DNA of 64,000 bases, from contig CAVRWT010000001.1 of the NCBI GenBank assembly GCA_963724825.1, positions 129,289-193,288 of the forward strand, read 5' to 3'. The stretch comes from JALYNX01 sp963724825 (GTDB lineage Bacteria; Actinomycetota; Acidimicrobiia; Spongiisociales; ZC4RG35). The position numbers and the translations under genes are program-made. Numbering within the stretch: the stretch's first letter is position 1; every line of letters begins with the position of its first letter. Shown here piece by piece: positions 53,858-62,633 of this stretch. The notes beneath the pieces were generated by a model. It saw nothing but the letters and a program-made list of their open reading frames with translations, had not been told where the DNA came from and did not search any database.

Positions 53858-53873
53858 TTGCCACTTACGGCAA
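53858..53873. promoter_or_regulatory. Palindrome in the divergent promoter region of the glycan operons
   Basis: TTGCCACTTACGGCAA has perfect 5-bp arms and lies between the divergent epimerase and FlaA1/PglF-type genes. TTGCCA could also serve as a rightward -35 with TGTAGT 19 nt on. Another TTGCC is at 53795. Candidate operator; no regulator known. Confidence 0.45.
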
Positions 53874-53949
53874 CTCCAGATCTGTAGTAGCTTTCCGCCT
53901 CTGGGAGGTTCGGCCCATCGGGCCGGACTGTATTTGGGAGGCGTTGAAG

Positions 53950-55869
53950 TTGTTGGGCGGTGCAACCAGTGGGGAGTCATGGCCGACGCGTGCGCGTCGA
54001 GCCATATCAGTAGCTGCGGCCAGTTTCCGGGCCGACATTCTTTTCGCGGTTATCGATGTCCTGATCATCGTCGCGGCCTACTCCGTCGCCCTCGAGATCA
54101 GGATGCTGGATTCCGGGGTGGCGGAACCGCGCGAGTACTTCGTCGACCTCGCCAAAGCCCTGCCCCTGATCATCCTGATCCACCTCTTGGCCAACGTGGT
54201 TGCGGGCGCCTACGGCCATGTGTGGGAGCACGCCTCAACCGACGAGGCATTGAAGGTGGTCCTGGCCAACGTGGTTGCCGGCGGCCTTGTGCTCGGCCTG
54301 ACCATGCTCCTCAAGGAACTGCCGGACGCGATCAGGGTCCCAATCGCTGTGGTGGTCATGGGCACGTTTCTCACGCTGGCCGGGATGGGGCTGGTCCGAT
54401 TTCGCTCGCGATTGTTTTCCTTTCGGAAGACCGGCGGGGGGAGCCGGATCCTGATAGTCGGGACCGGTCGTGAGGCTGCCGTGTTCGCCCGTCAGGTGCC
54501 CACACTCTCCGATCAAGGCATGGTGGTTGGTTTCGTCTCCGAGGGGCCGACCGAGTCAGAGTCAGTCCGACGTTTGGCCGGCCTTCGCATCCTCGGTCAT
54601 CTCGGAGAGCTCGAGGACGTCGTCCGTGAGCATCAGGTCAACGAGGTCGTGGTGGTCGGAACCGACCCGGGGCGGACCCGGGAAGTGGTCGACCGCTGTC
54701 TCGAAGTCGATGTTCGGCTGCGGATCCTGCCCGTGGCAGAAGACATCATGGACGATCGCTCGACGGCGGTCGATGTTCGGGACATCAGCGTCGAGGACCT
54801 CCTTTCCCGGCCCCGCGTTGCCACCGATCTCGAAGAAGTCGCCCAACTCCTGAAGGACAAGCGGGTTCTGATCACCGGCGCCGGCGGGTCGATAGGCGGC
54901 GAGATCGTCGCCCAGGTCCTCGGGTTCGAGCCGGCCGGGGTTTGGGCTCTCGACCGCGACGAGACCTTGCTTCATGATGCTTCGCTGGGTTGGAAAGGTG
55001 AGGCCCACATCGTCCTCGCCGATGTCCGTGACGCAACGAAGACGCTGCGCACCTTTGAGCAGATTCGGCCCGATGTGGTGTTCCACGCCGCCGCCCTCAA
55101 ACACGTCCCGGTGCTGGAGGAGTTCCCCGACGAAGCGGTTCTGACCAACGTGATCGGCACTCGAAACGTCATCGAGGCGGGCTCCCGCGCCGGGATGAGC
55201 AATTTCGTGCTCATCTCGACGGACAAGGCGGTCGACCCGGCCTCCGTCATGGGTGCCACCAAGCGCATCGCCGAGTTGATGGTCCAATTGGGCCAGCATC
55301 GCAACGACGGGTGCGTCTACACCGCCGTCCGGTTTGGCAACGTCCTCGGCAGTCGGGGCAGCGTGATCCCGACCTTTGTCGAGCAGATCAAGACCGGCGG
55401 CCCGGTGACGGTGACCGATGCCGAGATGACCCGGTACTTCATGACCGTCGACGAGGCCGTCCAACTCGTGCTTCAGGCTTCCGCTCTCGCCGAGGGATCC
55501 GAGGTCTTTGTGCTCGACATGGGGGAGCCGGTTCGGATTGTGGACCTGGCTCGACGGCTCATTCGTCTGGCCGGCCTCACCCCTGGTGACGATATTGCTA
55601 TCGAGTACACTGGGCGCCGCCCCGGGGAGAAGCTGACCGAGAGACTCTCGACCGACCCGATGGCGCTTACCCGGAACCCACAGATTTTCGAGGCTCAACT
55701 TGGCCATCCCACCGCATATGTCGTCCTTGACAGTGTCGCCGATCTCGAAGACGCGGCGCAGGCCGGCGAACAGGGCGAAGTGAGACGATTGCTCGCCCAC
55801 CTGGCCAACGCAGCGATAACGGTGGAAGCCAAAGTCGACGACCCTGAGTTCGAGCCGCAATGGAGCTGA
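53950..55869 (+). CDS. Nucleoside-diphosphate sugar dehydratase, FlaA1/PglF/CapD type
   Basis: About 639 residues; the TTG at 53950 is chosen for its spacing from GGGAGG (53936-53941), but longer frames exist upstream. Four N-terminal membrane helices (about 20-140), a first Rossmann fold (RILIVGTGREAAVFARQV), then the catalytic SDR (VLITGAGGSIGGEIVAQVLG, AALKHVPVLEEFPDEAVLTN, STDKAVDPASVMGATKR). Family members are UDP-GlcNAc 4,6-dehydratases making 4-keto-6-deoxy sugars, the substrate for the PglE-type aminotransferase at 61.5 kb. Overlaps the Wzz-like gene by 10 nt. Confidence 0.92.
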   Translation: MLGGATSGESWPTRARRAISVAAASFRADILFAVIDVLIIVAAYSVALEIRMLDSGVAEPREYFVDLAKALPLIILIHLLANVVAGAYGHVWEHASTDEALKVVLANVVAGGLVLGLTMLLKELPDAIRVPIAVVVMGTFLTLAGMGLVRFRSRLFSFRKTGGGSRILIVGTGREAAVFARQVPTLSDQGMVVGFVSEGPTESESVRRLAGLRILGHLGELEDVVREHQVNEVVVVGTDPGRTREVVDRCLEVDVRLRILPVAEDIMDDRSTAVDVRDISVEDLLSRPRVATDLEEVAQLLKDKRVLITGAGGSIGGEIVAQVLGFEPAGVWALDRDETLLHDASLGWKGEAHIVLADVRDATKTLRTFEQIRPDVVFHAAALKHVPVLEEFPDEAVLTNVIGTRNVIEAGSRAGMSNFVLISTDKAVDPASVMGATKRIAELMVQLGQHRNDGCVYTAVRFGNVLGSRGSVIPTFVEQIKTGGPVTVTDAEMTRYFMTVDEAVQLVLQASALAEGSEVFVLDMGEPVRIVDLARRLIRLAGLTPGDDIAIEYTGRRPGEKLTERLSTDPMALTRNPQIFEAQLGHPTAYVVLDSVADLEDAAQAGEQGEVRRLLAHLANAAITVEAKVDDPEFEPQWS

Positions 55870-58499
55870 AACGACTGCTCCGGGTCCTGCGAGACCGCTG
55901 GTATGTGATCCTGGGCGTGGGATTGCTCGGCTTGGTCGCCGGCTGGTATTTCACCAACCTGGCCAATGAGAACCGTGAGGACCAGATCCAGGCGACGATC
56001 TTCCTCCGATTCGAGGCACAGGAAGGTCAGACCGCCGATGCCCTGGAAACCGAGCGCGACGCCACACTCGAGCGGGCGCGCGCGGCAGCCGGCGATCTGA
56101 TTTCCCCAGAAGAGGCATCCCTCATCGACATCGATCCCCTCACCGGGAGACTCTTCTTCAGAGCGTTTGGACAGACGACCGACGAGGCGAACGCTAAGGC
56201 AAATGCGTTGCTCGACGCATACCTGGCAGTTGATCCTGCCGCCGGCGGGCCGGTCGGAGCCCGGCTCGATGACATCCTCACCAAAGCGGCAACGATCCAG
56301 GCGCAGATCGATGAGCTCCAGATCGCCCTCACCCCGGAGGAGCAGGCTCTGGTCAACCGTCACGCCTTCCTCGACCAGCAGATCGTTGCCACCACTGAGA
56401 CCCTGATCCAGACTTTGGTTGAGGAAGAAGCCGCGTCTCCTGCTGACCTTCCCGAAGTCAGCGCCCGCCGGCAACGGCTCGAGGAGGCGGTCGACGATCT
56501 CAAGGCCGAGAAGGCGTCGCTGGACCCGGCACCTTCGACCGTGCTCAGCGTCTCCGACCAAATGAAGCTCACCTCTCTACAGAACGGCCTGGCTCTTCTC
56601 ACGACCCGATTCGAACAGCTGAATCTGCGAGAGCTGGGAATCATCGACAGCGGATCAATCGATCCCGTCGTGTTCGCCAACCTGACCGGGGAGCCGGCAA
56701 ACCCCTGGATCAACGGGCTCATCGGGTTCCTCGGGGGAGTCGCTGTCGCCCTGTTCGGCCTGGTCTTCATCAACCGGGCGAAGAAGCCGATCTGGCTTCC
56801 GGAGGATCTGGAGATCGCATTCCTCGGCGACGTGCCGGCACGCAGGCTCGGTGCCGGAGTAGGCGAGGCCTGGTATGACACCACCGAGGGCGGATCCCGC
56901 AAACCGGCGATCCAGGCGTTGCGCTCCGTCGTCGAAGCCCAGCTCCCCTCATCCGGCGCGACACTTGCCCTGACGGCACACAACGTTCCAGCAGCCGCGG
57001 TTCATGCCCTGGCTACCGATCTTGCGGTCTCCATGGCCAGCGCCGGGTCATCGGTGCTCCTCGTCGATGCCGACTTTGCCAGCGACTCCGCGGTCGCCGA
57101 GTACAAGGTTGGCGGATCGTCGTTGTCCGGGGTGCTGGCGCTCAATTCGGAGTCGATGGGGTTCGATCGAGCCGTCGCAGCTGCGGTTGCCAACTCACTC
57201 TTCATCCGGCCTGATCTCGCAGTGGTGCCCTCCGGACCGCCACCGCCATCGCCTGGAGATGCCATGGCCGGCAGGCAGTTCCGTGCCTTCATCGAAGAGG
57301 CCAGCAGGCACTTCGACGTGGTCGTCGTAGCGGTCGGGGATATTGGAAATCCGGCCGCACAGGTGGCCATGCAGAGGTTGCGTCGCAGCGTGCTCGTACT
57401 GAGCCCGGGACGCTCGACGATGCCCCAGGTCAATGGGTTGGTGTTCGACGTCGTTCAGCGGCAGGTTTCAATCATGGGCGCCGTCTTCCTCGAACGCTGG
57501 GAGCGGACGCTGTGGGGAATGGGGGAGCGCCACGTCGAGCACGTCGCCCCGGAGACCCACGTCGTGCCGGCCAGCTCGCCGATGTCGAGGCTGAGCCATT
57601 ATCCGACGCCGACTCATCGAGGTACGGGTGGCGGGTCGCCGGATTCGCTGCACGATCTCGTTGATCGAGTTGGGTCGCTGCAGGTTGCCTCCGAAGCCAG
57701 CGAGTTCGGCCGCGAGCTGCTATCCGCTCTCGATGGCGCGTCCCCGGAGGTCGCCTTCGAGGCAGTAGGCGACTATCTGGTCTCCAGGGTCGAGGACATG
57801 ATGACTGCCAGCTACGGGCAGGGGGATTTCTCCGATGATGTAGTTGACCAGGTGGCGCTCAGCGGCTTTCTCCCGTTCCGGTCCCTGACCGAGCATCCCT
57901 CGGTCGGGCGTTGGTTGATGGACGAGCTGCATCGAGAGGTGGCCCCGCATACTGCCGATGCCATCGTCACCGAGATGGAGGAAATCCTCGCCGTCGGAAC
58001 CGGCCGCGAATCGGTAACCGTTGATGAGTGGCTGGCCAGCGAGTTCTTCCTGCGACATCTGAAGCGCACCAATGGCGACCCCTCGGTCTGGCATCTGACG
58101 AGTGAAGAGGGAGCGGTTCAGGTCCTCGTGCCTGCCCACCGTTTCGATCGCCAGAAGATCGAGAACCTCATGACCCAGGTGACGAGTCGGGTGATCGACG
58201 AACTCGAGCGAACCCTGAAGACCGCCAACGTCAAAGGTGAGATCGAGCAAGCGGCGCTCCTCGAAGGAAGGATCCGCGAGGTGAGGCGCATGGAGACTTC
58301 GTTGGGCCTGTTGCTGGGGATCACCGTCGACGAGGAGACGAAGGTCTCACGCAAGCGCGCCAAGGGCGGGGACTGGGAGTGGAATCCCGACTGGGCCTTG
58401 GGTTATCGAGCCAATCTGGCGCCGTTGCAGAGATTGGGGCTCCTTCTCTTCCCGGTTCTCACCGAGGATGAGATGAACTCTCTTCTCGCCACCGGCTAG
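55860..58499 (+). CDS. Wzz-like protein with degenerate tyrosine-kinase domain and PglX-like C-terminal domain
   Basis: 879 residues. Residues 1-305: Wzz/chain-length domain with two membrane helices (RDRWYVILGVGLLGLVAGWY; GLIGFLGGVAVALFGLVF) around a coiled extracytoplasmic part. Residues about 345-540: CpsD/BY-kinase-like ATPase fold with VLLVDADF (Walker A'), but the expected GxGKST Walker A is replaced by TAHNVPAAAVHALA, so ATP binding is doubtful. Residues about 600-879: VDEWLASEFFLRHLKRT, PSVWHLTSEEGAVQVLVPAH and DWEWNPDWALGYRANLAPLQ. These resemble the region after the catalytic domain of PglX/type IIG methyltransferases. No NPPY methylase motif is present. Probably steers polysaccharide export; the C-terminal role is unknown. 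Confidence 0.8.
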   Translation: MELKRLLRVLRDRWYVILGVGLLGLVAGWYFTNLANENREDQIQATIFLRFEAQEGQTADALETERDATLERARAAAGDLISPEEASLIDIDPLTGRLFFRAFGQTTDEANAKANALLDAYLAVDPAAGGPVGARLDDILTKAATIQAQIDELQIALTPEEQALVNRHAFLDQQIVATTETLIQTLVEEEAASPADLPEVSARRQRLEEAVDDLKAEKASLDPAPSTVLSVSDQMKLTSLQNGLALLTTRFEQLNLRELGIIDSGSIDPVVFANLTGEPANPWINGLIGFLGGVAVALFGLVFINRAKKPIWLPEDLEIAFLGDVPARRLGAGVGEAWYDTTEGGSRKPAIQALRSVVEAQLPSSGATLALTAHNVPAAAVHALATDLAVSMASAGSSVLLVDADFASDSAVAEYKVGGSSLSGVLALNSESMGFDRAVAAAVANSLFIRPDLAVVPSGPPPPSPGDAMAGRQFRAFIEEASRHFDVVVVAVGDIGNPAAQVAMQRLRRSVLVLSPGRSTMPQVNGLVFDVVQRQVSIMGAVFLERWERTLWGMGERHVEHVAPETHVVPASSPMSRLSHYPTPTHRGTGGGSPDSLHDLVDRVGSLQVASEASEFGRELLSALDGASPEVAFEAVGDYLVSRVEDMMTASYGQGDFSDDVVDQVALSGFLPFRSLTEHPSVGRWLMDELHREVAPHTADAIVTEMEEILAVGTGRESVTVDEWLASEFFLRHLKRTNGDPSVWHLTSEEGAVQVLVPAHRFDRQKIENLMTQVTSRVIDELERTLKTANVKGEIEQAALLEGRIREVRRMETSLGLLLGITVDEETKVSRKRAKGGDWEWNPDWALGYRANLAPLQRLGLLLFPVLTEDEMNSLLATG

Positions 58500-58501
58500 G
58501 C

Positions 58502-59293
58502 GTGTCGCTGGCCCGAACTGCGGTCAAGGCTGCCTCGGTCCTCACCGACGCCATGCTTCCGCCGCCCCCCGGGCCTCGCGTCCTCATCTATCACCAGGTC
58601 GAAGCCGGGCTCGGTCGAGAGATGGAGGTTCGTCGGGAGGACTTCAGTCGCCAGATGGATTGGCTTGGCGCCAATCGACAGGTGGTCGAGCTTGGTGAGG
58701 CTTTGGTCAGGTGGGGCCAGCCGGGCTCGGAGGTGTTTGTCGCCCTGACCTTCGACGATGGTTATCGGGACACCTACACCACTGCGTTTCCCATCCTCCT
58801 CGATCGCGGCTTTCCGTTCACCCTCTACCTCGCAACTGAGTCCATTGAGACCGGGATCTCCCTAGGACCTCCCGAGCGGGCCGAACCGTTGACCTGGGAT
58901 CAGATCGGCACCATGCACGCGTCGGGATTGGTGACGATCGGGGCCCACACCCATCGCCACACCGATCTGCGCCAGCTCTCGACCGAAGCGGTGGAGGAGG
59001 AGTTGGGGATCAGCGACGACCTCATCGAGCAGAGGTTGGGCCTCCGCCCGGCACATTTCGCTTATCCCTGGGGGTTTTGGTCTCCGAACGCCGACGGGCC
59101 GGTGAGCGAACGCTATTCATCGGCGGCCGTTGCGGGCTCCGGCCGGGCGAGAAGGGAGTTGCGACCTCATTGTCTTCCCCGATATCCGGTTCAACTGTCG
59201 GATGGGTTTCGCTTCTTCAGAGGACGGCTGCGTGGAGGGTTTCGTCTCGAAGAGGCGATCCGACGCCGGATGAAGGGTTACAGCGGGCCCTGA
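58502..59293 (+). CDS. Polysaccharide deacetylase-family protein
   Basis: 263 residues from GTG, 2 nt after the Wzz-like gene. NodB-homology motifs: ALTFDDGYRDTY (catalytic and metal Asp) and GAHTHRHTDLRQ (metal His pair), then FAYPWGFW. It would remove acetyl groups from a glycan or its precursor. The N-terminus has no clear signal peptide, so export is uncertain. Confidence 0.88.
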   Translation: MSLARTAVKAASVLTDAMLPPPPGPRVLIYHQVEAGLGREMEVRREDFSRQMDWLGANRQVVELGEALVRWGQPGSEVFVALTFDDGYRDTYTTAFPILLDRGFPFTLYLATESIETGISLGPPERAEPLTWDQIGTMHASGLVTIGAHTHRHTDLRQLSTEAVEEELGISDDLIEQRLGLRPAHFAYPWGFWSPNADGPVSERYSSAAVAGSGRARRELRPHCLPRYPVQLSDGFRFFRGRLRGGFRLEEAIRRRMKGYSGP

Positions 59294-60220
59294 CGGGTTG
59301 GCCCGTCTGTCTCGGGCCGCTCTGACGACCCGTGCGGCAGCCGTCCTGCGGCCGCGCATCGACGGCAGGAGGCTGAGCATCAAGTAGCACGCCACGAACA
59401 GCGCCACGACGGCGAGCAACGCCAGGCCGGCTGACTCCCAGAGGCCGATCACCCTCGAAGTGACCACCACTATCACGGTATGGATCAACACAGTGACGAC
59501 TCTCTTGCGGCCGACGAGGGCGGCCACCGGCGGGTTGTAGAGAGGGAGGATGGCGATAGCCCCGATGCAAGCCCACCCACCCACGATGGACGCCGGGCGC
59601 GCCTCGCCCCCGGTGGCGACAACCCACACCAGGAGCCCGGCCAGGGCAAAGGCACCTGAATAGCCGAGCCGGGCGCGGATCGGTGGCAGCGTCGCCACAG
59701 CCAGTGGAATCGAGGCCCCGAGAAGCGCCCTCGCGGTCTCGGTCTCCGGCACCGTGGCCCAGATCCCGAAGGCGCTGATGGCAACCATGACTCCCAAGAC
59801 GTCCTGCGGGAGTCGGTTGGCCCAGGCGGCGAGTACCGCTCCGATCGCGATGGTGGCGATTGGAGCCACAACCGCGAGCCATCCGACCTCGGCGAAGCCG
59901 CCCCGCAGCACGAGGGCGACCGCACCGGCCACGATCAGGACCCAGCCGAACGGCGCCCGGGCGCTGCCGCTCGGCGGTCGAGCCATCCACCCACCAACGG
60001 CTAGAGCGAACAGCGACGCCAGTAGGGACAGTCTCGAGCCCACGGCGAGGCTCACGGCAAGGAAGGCCGCTGATGTGAGAGTGAGCCCCCACTCCAGCAC
60101 CGACCCCTCATCGGTGCGGGCGAAGTAGATCACGACCAGCCCGGTGAGCCCGAAGAAGCCGCCGACCAGGAAGTCGGTACGCGTCAGCAGGTCGAGAAAA
60201 GTCGAGAGGGAGTCCGACAT
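59117..60220 (-). CDS. Polytopic membrane protein of unknown function
   Basis: 367 residues from ATG 60220 (longer frame upstream rejected), with about ten hydrophobic segments (DFLVGGFFGLTGLVVIYFAR; VIVVVTSRVIGLWESAGLAL). Its place in the island suggests a glycan polymerase, ligase or flippase-like role, but no motif confirms this. The last 60 codons lie opposite the deacetylase gene and are basic and Pro-rich. A frame break near 59310 would give a stop at 59278, a more natural convergent end. Confidence 0.6.
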   Translation of the reverse strand: MSDSLSTFLDLLTRTDFLVGGFFGLTGLVVIYFARTDEGSVLEWGLTLTSAAFLAVSLAVGSRLSLLASLFALAVGGWMARPPSGSARAPFGWVLIVAGAVALVLRGGFAEVGWLAVVAPIATIAIGAVLAAWANRLPQDVLGVMVAISAFGIWATVPETETARALLGASIPLAVATLPPIRARLGYSGAFALAGLLVWVVATGGEARPASIVGGWACIGAIAILPLYNPPVAALVGRKRVVTVLIHTVIVVVTSRVIGLWESAGLALLAVVALFVACYLMLSLLPSMRGRRTAAARVVRAARDRRANPSGPAVTLHPASDRLFETKPSTQPSSEEAKPIRQLNRISGKTMRSQLPSRPAGARNGRR

Positions 60221-60350
60221 CGGGGGGGATCGTAAGACCTGCTCGCCCCCTACCGGATCTATTCGGCTCGCCCTCGACCACGCCTCACCGGCCGTGGGCA
60301 GGGGCCCCACTAGCCTCGGCCATTCGACAAATCCCCCTTCGAAGGGCCAC

Positions 60351-61505
60351 ATGAGGGTCTTGCACGTCATCGACAGCCTTGCGGCGTCGGGTGGTGCCGA
60401 ACAGGGTCTGGTGCGTGAGGTGACCAGGTTCTCCCCCGGCACCGAGCAGCGCGTCGTGACGCTCTATGACCGCATGGAGCTAGCCGAGGAGCTAGCGGAA
60501 CGGGAGATTCGAGTCGACCTGGTCGGGCTCAAGGAGGGAAGCGGCTCGCGGTCCTGGCCCCGTGCGGTCACCGCCGTCAGGCGGATCGCCCGAGACTTCA
60601 AACCGGACGTGGTCCAGACCAGCCTGTTCCTCGGCAACCTGGTCGGCCAGTTGGCGGGGCGCAGCCTCGGGATCCCGGTCGTCTCCAATCTGGTGCTCTC
60701 CGGGGATGTGGAGGCGCTGCGCAGTTATCAACCGGGGGCCTCTTCCCGAAGGGCGGCGTTGTTGCGCTCCATTGCCGGTTGGGCGGCCCGGAGCGATCAT
60801 GTCCGATTCAGGGCCCTCACCGAGGAGGTCAGGGCCAGCAACGCAGCTCTGCTCGGCGTCGATCCTTCTCTGGTGACGGTGATCCCAAGGGGTGTGCCCC
60901 ACCCCCCAGAGGCCTCAGGAAGCTCCCGCGCGGAACTGGGTCTTCCGGAAGGCCCGTTGGCTGTCAATGTCGGCCGCCTCGCCCCGCAGAAGGGCCAGGT
61001 CCTCCTGGTGGAGGCATTCGCTGAGGTCACAGCGCAGGTGCCGGGAGCCCGCCTGGCGATCGTTGGGCGAGACGGGGAGGCCGGCAGTCAAGTGATGGAG
61101 GCAATCGAATCCTTCGGGCTGCAGGACATGGTCACCTTGGTGGGTCACACACCGGACGTGGTCGACTATCTCCGGAGTGCTCACGTATTCGCCTTTTCGT
61201 CTCTGATGGAAGGCCTGGGGACGGCGGTGCTGGAAGCGATGGCGGTCGGGGTCCCCGTGGTCGCCTTCGACATCCCCCCGGTCAGAGAAGCAACGGCCGA
61301 CGGTCGATACGCCACCTTGGTCCCGGTCGGGGATACCTCCGGGCTCGCCACCGCGTTGGTTGAGAACCTGTCCCGGGAGAAGCGGATCGACACCGAAGCC
61401 AAGGATTGGGTCGCACACCGCCATGATCTCGACCGCATCGCCGGGCAAGTCGAGGCGCTTCTCCTCAGCGCCGCGGCATCTTCCGCACCAGCGGACGCTC
61501 GGTAG
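60351..61505 (+). CDS. Glycosyltransferase, GT4 family
   Basis: 384 residues from ATG 60351. MRVLHVIDSLAASGGAEQGL is the GT4 start with the glycine-rich acceptor loop. NVGRLAPQKGQVLLVEAFAE and SSLMEGLGTAVLEAMAVGVP form the donor site. It is divergent from the membrane protein and is followed after 12 nt by the aminotransferase. Confidence 0.9.
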   Translation: MRVLHVIDSLAASGGAEQGLVREVTRFSPGTEQRVVTLYDRMELAEELAEREIRVDLVGLKEGSGSRSWPRAVTAVRRIARDFKPDVVQTSLFLGNLVGQLAGRSLGIPVVSNLVLSGDVEALRSYQPGASSRRAALLRSIAGWAARSDHVRFRALTEEVRASNAALLGVDPSLVTVIPRGVPHPPEASGSSRAELGLPEGPLAVNVGRLAPQKGQVLLVEAFAEVTAQVPGARLAIVGRDGEAGSQVMEAIESFGLQDMVTLVGHTPDVVDYLRSAHVFAFSSLMEGLGTAVLEAMAVGVPVVAFDIPPVREATADGRYATLVPVGDTSGLATALVENLSREKRIDTEAKDWVAHRHDLDRIAGQVEALLLSAAASSAPADAR

Positions 61506-61517
61506 CCTCAACTTCAC

Positions 61518-62633
61518 ATGGCCAGGATCTATTTGTCACCCCCGGACGTGGGCGTCGCCGATAAGGCAGCCATCGAACGGGCCGTGGAGTCAGGCTGGAT
61601 AGCCCCGCTCGGGCCTGAAGTCGACGGTCTGGAGCGTGATCTTGCCACCGTGACCGGTCGAGAACACGGCGTCGCCCTTTCCAGCGGGACCGCCGCCCTC
61701 CATCTCGGCCTGCTTGCGCTCGGAGTCGGCCCCGGGGACAGGGTGCTCGTCTCGTCCCTGACCTTCGCGGCGACGGCCAACGCGATCAGGTACACCGGTG
61801 CCGAGCCGGTCTTTGTCGACAGCGACCGGGTCACGTGGAACATGGACCCCGATCTCCTGGGCGAGGCACTGGGAAGTGGCGGTCGATTTGCGGCCTGCGT
61901 GCCGGTCGACATCTACGGCCAGTGTGCTGACTACTCCCGCATCGAGGCACTTTGTTCCGAGCATGAGGTTCCGCTGATCGAGGATGCCGCAGAGGCATTG
62001 GGATCGACCTATCAGGGGCGCAGTGCAGGCGGCTTCGGAGTGATGGCGACACTTTCCTTCAACGGGAACAAGATCATCACCACCAGTGGCGGCGGCGCCC
62101 TCGTCACCGACAGGGAGGACTGGGCCCGGCAAACCCGGTGGTTGGCGACACAGGCCCGCGATCCCGCTCCTCACTACGAGCACACGACGATCGGCTACAA
62201 CTACCGGCTCTCCAATCTCCTTGCGGCGCTGGGTCGATCGCAGTTGGCCGACCTCGACCGTCGGGTGGAAGTGCGTCGCGGGCACAACGCTTTCTACCGC
62301 GAGGCGCTCGGTGACTTGCCCGGGGTGGACTTCATGCCTGAGGGACCAGATTGCCGATCGAGCTTCTGGCTCACCTGCATCACCATCGATCCCGCCGTGG
62401 CGGGGACCGACCGTGAGCAAGTAAGGCTCTATCTGGAGTCACTCGACATCGAGGCGCGCCCGGTATGGAAGCCGATGCATCTGCAGCCGGTGTTCTCCAG
62501 TTGTCAGGCCTTTGGAGGGGCGGTGTCGGCTGACCTCTTCGAACATGGCCTCTGCCTTCCGAGTGGATCCAACCTCAGCGACCTGGACCGGGAGCGGGTT
62601 GTGGCCGGGGTTCGGGAGACCTTCGGCTCGTGA
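61518..62633 (+). CDS. DegT/DnrJ/EryC1-family sugar aminotransferase
   Basis: 371 residues. The PLP lysine lies in ATLSFNGNKIITTSGGGALV, a pattern shared with PglE/LegC-type enzymes that make UDP-4-amino sugars. EHGVALSSGTAALHLGLLAL and IEDAAEALGSTYQGRSAGGF are conserved. Paired with the FlaA1/PglF-type dehydratase and the formyltransferase it completes a route to an N-formylated 4-amino-4,6-dideoxy sugar. Overlaps nnrED by 4 nt. Confidence 0.92.
   Translation: MARIYLSPPDVGVADKAAIERAVESGWIAPLGPEVDGLERDLATVTGREHGVALSSGTAALHLGLLALGVGPGDRVLVSSLTFAATANAIRYTGAEPVFVDSDRVTWNMDPDLLGEALGSGGRFAACVPVDIYGQCADYSRIEALCSEHEVPLIEDAAEALGSTYQGRSAGGFGVMATLSFNGNKIITTSGGGALVTDREDWARQTRWLATQARDPAPHYEHTTIGYNYRLSNLLAALGRSQLADLDRRVEVRRGHNAFYREALGDLPGVDFMPEGPDCRSSFWLTCITIDPAVAGTDREQVRLYLESLDIEARPVWKPMHLQPVFSSCQAFGGAVSADLFEHGLCLPSGSNLSDLDRERVVAGVRETFGS

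Noticed and set aside
55860..58499. Active BREX methyltransferase
   Set aside because: No NPPY or AdoMet-binding motif exists and no other brx/pgl defence genes are nearby; only the C-terminal segment resembles PglX.
45867..62633. Prophage or transposon as the source of the glycan island
   Set aside because: No integrase, transposase, tRNA or flanking repeats were seen.
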